Source: Symbiodinium natans (taxonomy: Eukaryota > Sar > Dinophyceae > Suessiales > Symbiodiniaceae). Taken from it: DNA of 42,799 nucleotides. Below, piece after piece: positions 36,632 through 42,799 of this stretch. A program made the translations under genes and the position numbers. Below the pieces are notes generated by a model. It had not been told where the DNA came from and did no database searches. It was given only the letters and a program-made list of their open reading frames with translations. Each line of letters starts with the position of its first letter. Positions within the stretch are counted from its first letter, which is position 1. The DNA lies in assembly GCA_905221605.1 (NCBI GenBank), contig CAJNDS010002172.1, forward strand, positions 110,314 to 153,112, written 5' to 3'.

Positions 36632-36828
36632 ATCTAAGCCCTATACAACAAAAACCCTAAACCCCTAGACCCTGACCCCTAAACCCCAAACCCCAAACCC
36701 CAAGCCCCAAACCACACACCCCAAACCCTAAGCCCAAAACTCTAAACCCTAAACGCTAGACGGCCCTGAAACCCTAAACCCTAAACGCTAAACCCTAAAC
36801 CCTAAACCCTCAACTCCTTCCCACCGAC

Positions 36829-36898
36829 CTGCACGGAAAGCCTTCGAGGCCAGGACGATGCCTGGAGGGCCCCGGTCGGAGCACATGTACAAGTCATT
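36829..36898 (-). CDS. Isolated exon, minus strand
   Basis: Acceptor ACCGAG and donor GCAG|GTCGGTGG bound 23 codons, NDLYMCSDRGPPGIVLASKA then FRA. Good composition and splice signals; no partners joined. Confidence 0.4.
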
Positions 36899-36919
36899 CT
36901 CGGTTCAAGGTTAAGGTTT

Positions 36920-38050
36920 TCGCGTTTAGGGTTTAGGGTTTAGGGTTTCGGGTTTGGGGTTTCGGGTTTAGGGTTTAGGGTTTAGGGTTTGGGGTTTAGG
37001 GTTTAGGGTTTGGGGTTTCGGGTTTGGGGTTTAGGGTTTGGGGTTTAGGGGGTTTAGGGTTTGGGGTTTAGGGTTTAGGGTTTTGGCTTTGTGGTTTGGG
37101 GCTTGGGGTCCGGCAGCCCCTGAATTCCTCTCATAAATGCCCCTACCCCCCCCCCCCCCCCCCCCACCCAAAGAAAAAAGCTTCAACCCTGAACCCTCTA
37201 AACCTCCTGAACCCCGTAACTGCGGGCCCCAACCCGGGCGAGCTTCTGGCTGCCTGGGCCCACCCCCCACCCCGGGCCCCCGTGGGCCTGGGCCTGTGGA
37301 GGCTTGCCTTTTTTTGTGAACCTGCATTTTGAACCAGGCTGGCGACCACCATAACGGAATGAAGAAAATTCTATAAGTAAGCAATTGGCTTGAGTTTAGG
37401 CCTGAACCCTAAAAGGAATAGGTTTGGGTGGCTTCGCCGCCTCCGACGGCGTGGGGTGGGGGAAAAGTGTTGGATAGCCCTCCACAATCGGGCCAAAGCT
37501 GCTTTTCGCGCCTCACGAAGCTTTCAAGCTTGTTCAAAACCTAACCTTCACAGCATCTACGCCTCTGAAACCCCCTAAATCCCCCAAATCCACCGAAATC
37601 CCCTAAAGCCCCCTAAGGCCTAAACCCGAAATACTGGCTTTAGGGCTTAGGGTTTAGGGTTCAGGGTCTCCCATTATAGTTGTATTAGAGGGGCATTTCA
37701 TATTGGGGGGGGGGGTTAATTAACATTAAAGAGGGAGGGGAATTAAGTCAGCTATGACGAGGTTTTGGGGTTTGGGGTTTTAGGGTATAGGGTGTAGGGT
37801 GTAGGGTTTGGGGGGGTTTGGGGGGTTTTGGCTTTCGGGCTTGGGGTCTAGGGGCTTTGGGGTGTAGGAGGTTCGGGGTGTCGGGCTTGGGGTCTAGGGT
37901 TTGGGGTTGAAGGCTTGAGGAGGGGTTCTGGGGTTTAGGGCTTGGGGGTTTAGGGTCTGGGGTTTCGGGGGTTGGTGGTTTGGGGCTTAGGGCTTGGGGC
38001 TTGGGGTTTTGGGGTGCAAGGTTTGGGGTTTAGGGCTTAAAGTCTTAGGG
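36920..38050. repeat. G-rich variant telomere arrays around a family E copy
   Basis: TTTAGGG and TTTGGGG units (36920-37090), a C-run at 37147-37165, family E copy 3 (37372-37566), and a long block of GGGGTTT, GGGCTTGGG and GGGTGTA variants (37760-38045). No gene can be supported here. Confidence 0.75.
37372..37566 (+). repeat. Dispersed family E, copy 3
   Basis: From about TAAGCAATTGGCTTGAGTTT through GGTTTGGGTGGCTTCGCCGC to TTCACAGCATCTACGCC. It lacks the GAATAAGTTTTTAGAAG start seen in the other two copies. Confidence 0.7.
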
Positions 38051-38381
38051 GCAAAGATGAGTCCTACGCATCCCCAAACATCATTTTCTCGTGCCTCGTA
38101 CTGTCCCGCCAAGCGAAGGCAGTTTCCCTTGCCAAGGTCTCCGGTCGTACTGTGGATGGACAAAATCTTGCATGACCCCCTGCGTTAGACGTGTGCGACG
38201 GTTGGTAATCGAGCTCCCCGCGCCCGTCGAATTTCAATGTTGCGTGCGCATATGGGTGATGCAGGATTTCGGTCATTCACACACATGCACTTTCGAAGCA
38301 TTGCAAGGACGGCAATGTTAAGATTCAGGGTTTGGAAGGGATGAGCTGCATGATAAAAATGATGCAGGATTTCGTCCATCA

Positions 38382-39509
38382 ACAGTCTCGGACAAGATAA
38401 TTGACTGACTCGTTGGCAAGAGTTGCTGCTGGAATGGCTTTTGGGAAGATTGTCGGAGAATGGCCTTTGGGAAGAATGTCGGAGATGTACTTTTTGCAGC
38501 TTCAAGCCTAAGCTCTCCTCTTTCTCGGGTGTGGCCAAGCACCAAAGAGCAGAAATGTCGCGTTTTTCAAGTTTCAAATTCGTTTCTGTAGTTTCAAATT
38601 CGTTTCAAAATAGTTTCAAAATCCAGTTGCAAAATCGCTGTTAAGGGGAAACTGGATTTTCCTACGTGCGATTCAAAAAATGAAGGAATCTTAGAGATTC
38701 CTGGTTTTCAAAAAGCGCGGACAGAAATTGCAGTTCCCCCTTAACAGCGATTTTGCAACTGGATTTTGAAACTAATTTGAAACTGACTGGAAACTAATTT
38801 GAAACTATGGAAACAATTTGAAACTTGAAAAATACCACATTCCGGACTTTCTGCCCCATCCTGGCCCCTCACATACGGCCCTCAGTTGACTTTGGTCAGC
38901 CGTGACTAGAGACCAGAGTTTCCGAAAACTTGCAAGTCTCCAGACAGTCTCGGACAAGATAATTGACTGACTTGTTGGCAAGAGTTGTTGCTGGAATGGC
39001 TTTTGGGAAGATTGTCGGAGAATGGCCTTTGGGAAGAATGTCGGAGATGTACTTTTTGCAGCTTCAAGCCTAAGCTCTCCTCTTTCTCGGGTGTGGCCAA
39101 GCACCAAAGAGCAGAAATGTCGCGTTTTTCAAGTTTCAAATTCGTTTCTGTAGTTTCAAATTAGTTTCAAAATAGTTTCAAAATCCAGTTGCAAAATCGC
39201 TGTTAAGGGGAAACTGCATTTTCCTACGTGCGATTCAAAAAAATGAAGGAATCTTAGAGATTCCTGGTTTTCAAAAAGCGCGGACAGAAATTTGCAGTTC
39301 CCCCTTAACAGCGATTTTGCAACTGGATTTTGAAACTAATTTGAAACTGACTGGAAACTAATTTGAAACTATGGAAACAATTTGAAACTTGAAAAATACC
39401 ACATTCCGGACTTTCTGCCCCATCCTGGCCCCTCACATACGGCCCTCAGTTGACTTTGGTCAGCCGTGACTAGAGACCAGAGTTTCCGAAAACTTGCAAG
39501 TCTCCAGAC
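38382..39509 (+). repeat. Tandem pair of about 562-bp units, each with a foldback
   Basis: ACAGTCTCGGACAAGATAAT begins both units (38382 and 38944), nearly identical by eye. Each contains an inverted repeat: TTTTTCAAGTTTCAAATT at 38563 faces AATTTGAAACTTGAAAAA ending 38832, with CCAGTTGCAAAATCGCTG inside (second copy 39125-39396). Frames over the first 200 bp are open on both strands. A motif, ATGCAGGATTTCGTCCAT, and related copies lie just upstream at 38155 (inverted), 38259 and 38361. Confidence 0.85.
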
Positions 39510-39542
39510 AGTAGGGGTCCCAGAAAATCTGATGCGACTCTC

Positions 39543-39797
39543 TTGGCTGCACTTAGCAGGGTAGCTATTAATTTAATTTTTAGCTACCTTGTTGAGAAAC
39601 CCAATAAACCCAAAAAGGCTAAGGATCTAAAGTCACAGTACAGCACCACAGAGTTTTCTTGCTCTTCCGAGTCTCTGCTTCGAGACGGAGGAACTCCGCA
39701 TGCAAGCCTAACCCCGACACCCCAATCCCTAAACCCTGAACCCTCAACCTCAAACCCTCAACCCCAAACCCCAAACCCTAAACCCTACACCCCCTAA
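39543..39797 (+). CDS. Open frame of 84 codons, alternative start or internal exon
   Basis: The frame reads RVAINLIFSYLVEKPNKPKK, then SQYSTTEFSCSSESLLRDGG, before entering CCCTAAA repeat, where it becomes low-complexity. An exon starting after TTAGCAG (39555) is plausible. No family is recognised. Confidence 0.25.
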   Translation: MAALSRVAINLIFSYLVEKPNKPKKAKDLKSQYSTTEFSCSSESLLRDGGTPHASLTPTPQSLNPEPSTSNPQPQTPNPKPYTP

Positions 39798-40325
39798 AAC
39801 CCAAACCCTAAACCCTAAACCCCTAAACCCTAAACCCTAAACCCTAAACCCTAAACCCTAAACCCTAAACCCTAAACCCTAAACCCTAAACCCTAAACCT
39901 GCAAAATCCAGCACCTTCCAGTTCAAGACCTGCCTCGCCCAAAGGCGACCACGCCGGTGCCCAGTGAGGTCACCAGGCCTCAAGGCGAAGCGACTCAGGA
40001 CTGTGGGGGATTTGGGGTTTAGGGTTTAGGGTTTAGGGTTTAGGGTTTCGGGTTTAGGGTTTCGGGTTTAGGGTTTAGAAGAGGATCTGGGATGCCCATG
40101 GCCAAACCGCAGGCTGCGTTTAGAGTTCAAGGTGCAAGGTTGAAGCCCATCGAATCAAGGGCGCTCCCATGCTCGGGGGAGTGACCCCCACCCACCACCA
40201 CCACCCCTTGAACGACCACCACGCTCTCAAACTGAGGGTTTAGGGTTTAAGCTTTAGGGCTAGGGTTTAGGGTTTAGGGATAAGGGATTGGGGATTAGGG
40301 TTTAGGGTGTAGGGTGTAGGGTTTA

Positions 40326-40733
40326 GGGTGCCCAACCACCACGACCACCACATCTCACAGCACGTGTGCACCACAACCTGGCAAAGCAGCCACCCATGGC
40401 GTAGCTTTCATGTTACGAAACACAGGATGGACTCGGCCTAAACTACACCCACCACAGCCCCAGCACCCCCACAACATCCCCAGCACACCCGACCACACTC
40501 CGTTCACCACACACCCTTCACCACTCACCACACACCCTTCACCACACAGCCTTCATCACACAGCCTTCATCACACACCCTCACCACCCACCCACACACAC
40601 ACAACCTTACCTTCACCCACACACCCACGCCACACAGACAAAGTCCTTCCCAGAAACGCAGTACACTCCAGTGGTCTCGGGGTGGTGTTGGGGAGGGGTT
40701 GGGGGCGTGGGTACAGGAGACCTGGGTGGTTAG
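40326..40733 (+). CDS. His/Pro/Thr-rich coding segment
   Basis: One frame stays open for about 135 codons: PTTTTTTSHSTCAPQPGKAA, then an array of Thr-His-Pro-Ser units (about 40500-40600) and a Gly/Trp-rich end before TAG. An upstream island at about 40160-40228 (GAPMLGGVTPTHHHHPLND) is also His-rich and could be the preceding exon. The CACAC-rich DNA alone could explain the open frame, so confidence is modest. Confidence 0.35.
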   Translation, partial: GCPTTTTTTSHSTCAPQPGKAATHGVAFMLRNTGWTRPKLHPPQPQHPHNIPSTPDHTPFTTHPSPLTTHPSPHSLHHTAFITHPHHPPTHTQPYLHPHTHATQTKSFPETQYTPVVSGWCWGGVGGVGTGDLGG

Positions 40734-40914
40734 GGAAAGCCTCTTGGCCGTCCTCCACTCATTTAAGGAAAAAGAAACAACACCCAAGGATTGCGGGTTT
40801 TGTTCTTTGAAGAACCCTAAGCCCTGAACCCTAAAACCTAAACCCCCAAACACTTACACCCTTAGACCCTAAATCCTAAACCCGAAACCCTAAACCCTAA
40901 ACCCTAAACCCGAA

Positions 40915-41210
40915 ACTCCAAAACCGCTGCCTAGCGTCTGACGAACTCCGACGCAGCTTGTGCACAGCGGTCGGACACGGACTTCATCGCAGCGGCTGCC
41001 GTTGCTTGGGTCATGGGTTTAGGGGTTCCCTATGCCCTAAACCCTAAACCCTAAACCCTAAACCCTAAACGGCCCTAAACCCTAAACCCTAAACCCTAAA
41101 CCCTAAATCCTTCTGGAAAGGTTCTGCGGATGGGGTGTCGGGTCCCGGGCGCGTAAGGGCTTCAGGGCCTTCTAGGTGCCAAGTTGGCTTGCAAGCTTCA
41201 GGGGGTTTTA
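40915..41210. other. Exon-like islands between CCCTAAA arrays
   Basis: The minus strand at about 40929-41012 reads MTQATAAAAMKSVSDRCAQA, then ASEFVRR and stop. At about 41108-41207 it reads PEACKPTWHLEGPEALTRPG, then PDTPSAEPFQKDL. Both look coding but were not joined. The first is also open on the plus strand (LASDELRRSLCTAVGHGL). Confidence 0.25.
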
Positions 41211-41374
41211 GGGTTTAGGGTTTAGGGTTTAGGGTTTAGGGTTTAGGGTTTAGGGTTTAGGGTTTAGGGTTTAGGGTTTAGGGTTTAGGGTGTCGTGTTT
41301 AGGGTTAAGGGTTAAGGGTTAAGGGCTAAGGAGTGGGGGGGATGCTATTCACAGTTCAGCCCACCCCCTTGCAG

Positions 41375-41646
41375 GCGTATTATCCAGGACCTTGAACAGT
41401 TGGAGGCCACCTATCCAGCTTAAGGGGTATCTTCGGGGAGGCCCTACATCCAATGTTGAAGGTGGGCAGCAACCACGACCTAGAAAGCATGCTTGGAGCC
41501 CGGACGGACAACAGCCGGAGCTGCGAAAACCAACAAGAAAAAAAACTTCGAAGAGGCAGGGGCTGTGGGCTCAGGAAGCTTTGATCACTGACAATACTGT
41601 AAAGCATAGCAGTAGGAAAGGGTGGCACACAACAAAAAAATCCTAA
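41375..41646 (+). CDS. Possible terminal exon after a canonical acceptor
   Basis: The acceptor CACCCCCTTGCAG is strong. One frame runs 89 codons (VLSRTLNSWRPPIQLKGYLR ... KHSSRKGWHTTKKS) to TAA. A different frame gives a short, convincing end, RIIQDLEQLEATYPA then TAA. Which is used depends on the phase of the unseen upstream exon. Confidence 0.3.
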
Positions 41647-41895
41647 ACCCTAAACCCTAAACCCCAAACCCGAAACCCTAACCCTAAACCCTAAACCCTA
41701 AACCCTAAACCCTAAACCCTAACCCCCTAAACCATTAAATCCTCAGCCCCCAGCTGCAGTGTTCCCAGAACAGAAACCTCAACCCTAAACCCTCAACCCT
41801 AAACCCTAAACCCTAAACCCCAAACCCTAAACCCCAAACCCTAAACCCTAAACCCTAAACCCCAAACCCTAAACCCCAAACCCTAAACCCTAAAC
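41641..41895. repeat. CCCTAAA arrays
   Basis: Two C-strand arrays (41641-41740 and 41780-41895) with CCCCAAA variants. The island after them (41896-41970) has a plus frame, PYGDPKIWAPFRHTGQPRLP, and ends at CCAG|GTTGAGG. Confidence 0.9.
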
Positions 41896-42164
41896 CGTAT
41901 GGAGACCCCAAAATCTGGGCCCCGTTCCGCCACACAGGCCAGCCCCGTCTTCCCCTCCCTTCTCCAGGTTGAGGGGTTTAGGGTTTAGGGTTTAGGTTCA
42001 GGGTTTCGGGTTTCGGGTTTCGGGTTTAAGAGTTAATTATGGTTTAGGGTTTACCCTTATAAGCAAGGTGCTACTTGGGGGTTTGGGGTCCTTAAAGGGG
42101 ATCCTACTATTTGGGGGGCTTCATTTTAGGGTACCCCTATTTTCGTAAACCCCCATTTGCGTGA

Positions 42165-42355
42165 GAACCCCGAAAAAATATAAGATAACAATCCCTCTAC
42201 TGCCCTTATAAGGAAGTTTGATAAAGATAACAATCCCCATAGTGCCCTTATAAGGAAGTTTTTTTTTTGGGGGGGGGGGAGGGACAAATGACCCTTATTA
42301 TAAGGAAGAATATGCTTTTCTTTTCTTTTTGGGGGGGGGGGAAAGCAAATAGCAG
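42165..42355 (+). repeat. Dispersed family B, copy 3, internally duplicated
   Basis: The core AGATAACAATCCC ... CCCTTATAAGGAAG occurs twice (42183 and 42224) and again as CCCTTATTATAAGGAAGAA, each followed by T/G homopolymers. It ends GAAAGCAAATAGCAG, exactly at the acceptor of the next exon. Confidence 0.55.
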
Positions 42356-42666
42356 TCTCGCCAGGCTTGTTTTGAAACACCGCAGAGACGAGCACACGTC
42401 CGTCCACCTGACTTTGAGGGGCATTCACGGGGCCCGAAAGAGAACCGAAACAACGCTTCCAGGATACCGAGGACTGTCGCAGGAAGACGGGCTGAAAACC
42501 ATGCCGAGGTTTAGGGGTTTGGGGTTTAGGGCTTAGGGTTCAGGGTTCCGGGTTTAGGGTTTAGGGCTTAGCGTTTAGGGTTTAGGGTTTGCCCTCCCAA
42601 GGAATTTCAAGGAAGTCAGACCTGGCCCCCGTCGAGTGTCTCTTGGCCAGCAGGCCTTCCTTCAAG
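42356..42666 (+). CDS. Two in-phase exons of a gene running off the window
   Basis: Exon 42356-42508 (LARLVLKHRRDEHTSVHLTL, then RGIHGARKRTETTLPGYRGL, then SQEDGLKTMP) ends at CCGAG|GTTTAGG. Exon 42612-42666 follows in phase after TTTCAAG: KSDLAPVECLLASRPSFK, donor AAG|GTGCAG. The intron is 103 bp, mostly TTTAGGG-type. It is basic and hydrophilic, of unknown function; the 5' and 3' ends lie outside or are undefined. Confidence 0.45.
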
Positions 42667-42799
42667 GTGCAGCGTCGGGGCTTAACAGGCTTCGGGTTTA
42701 GGGCTTCGGGTTTAGGGTTTAGGGTTTAGGATTTAGGGTTTAGGGTTTGGGGTTTGGGGTTTGGGGCCTGTAGAGCTCAGGAATTGGACCCAGAAGCAA

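Noticed and set aside
1-42799. The window as a chromosome end
   Set aside because: Arrays are short, degenerate, in both orientations and spread evenly, with no terminal array at either edge; they are interstitial.
1-42799. Dinoflagellate spliced-leader genes or relic leader sequences
   Set aside because: I looked for CCGTAGCCATTTTGGCTCAA on both strands by eye and saw no match; this does not exclude dinoflagellate origin.

Overview
This is nuclear DNA from a eukaryotic microbe, not bacterial DNA. Hundreds of plant/alveolate-type telomere heptamers (TTTAGGG/CCCTAAA) and many variants are spread through the whole window in both orientations. They alternate with GC-rich islands of about 50-240 bp. 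There are no bacterial operons, rRNA, tRNA or CRISPR. The heptamer type, short exons with many GC-AG introns, and abundant foldback elements best fit a dinoflagellate or a close alveolate relative such as a chromerid. That assignment is inference.

Most islands read as short exons and most telomere-like arrays as the introns between them. Hand-splicing gives three gene models in which every junction keeps the reading frame from ATG to stop: a 16-exon minus-strand gene (2162-12549, 437 codons), a 9-exon plus-strand gene with a signal-peptide-like start (14738-16836, 323 codons) and a 7-exon minus-strand gene for a multi-pass membrane protein (22631-24920, 209 codons). Together they hold 29 introns, 18 GT-AG and 11 GC-AG. 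Several introns are almost pure telomere repeat: GTTTAGGG supplies a GT donor in one orientation and GCCCTAAA a GC donor in the other. Shorter models lie at 946-1931, 13180-13707, 17272-18417, 20542-20774, 36137-36631 and 42356-42666 (open at the window edge). No protein resembles a family I can name with confidence.

Layout: 1-1931 foldback element and a plus-strand gene; 2162-12549 the 16-exon gene, whose introns hold a 100-bp minisatellite and dispersed elements; 12.6-14.7 kb small exon islands; 14738-16836 signal-peptide gene; 17.2-18.4 kb small plus gene; 18.5-21 kb mixed islands and a repeat block; 21.0-21.6 and 25.0-25.5 kb two decayed copies of one gene segment; 22.0-24.9 kb exon pair and membrane-protein gene; 25.5-27.5 kb arrays; 27.9-29.0 kb tandem decayed gene; 29.0-34.1 kb gene-poor repeat block with a 2.2-kb inverted-repeat element, a 100-N gap and an AT-rich palindromic array; 34.1-42.8 kb exon islands, arrays, a duplicated foldback unit and His/Pro-rich coding sequence.

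Limits: short GC-rich islands are often open on both strands, so isolated exons are weak evidence and may be on the wrong strand. All splice sites were chosen by eye. Transcript data would settle them.
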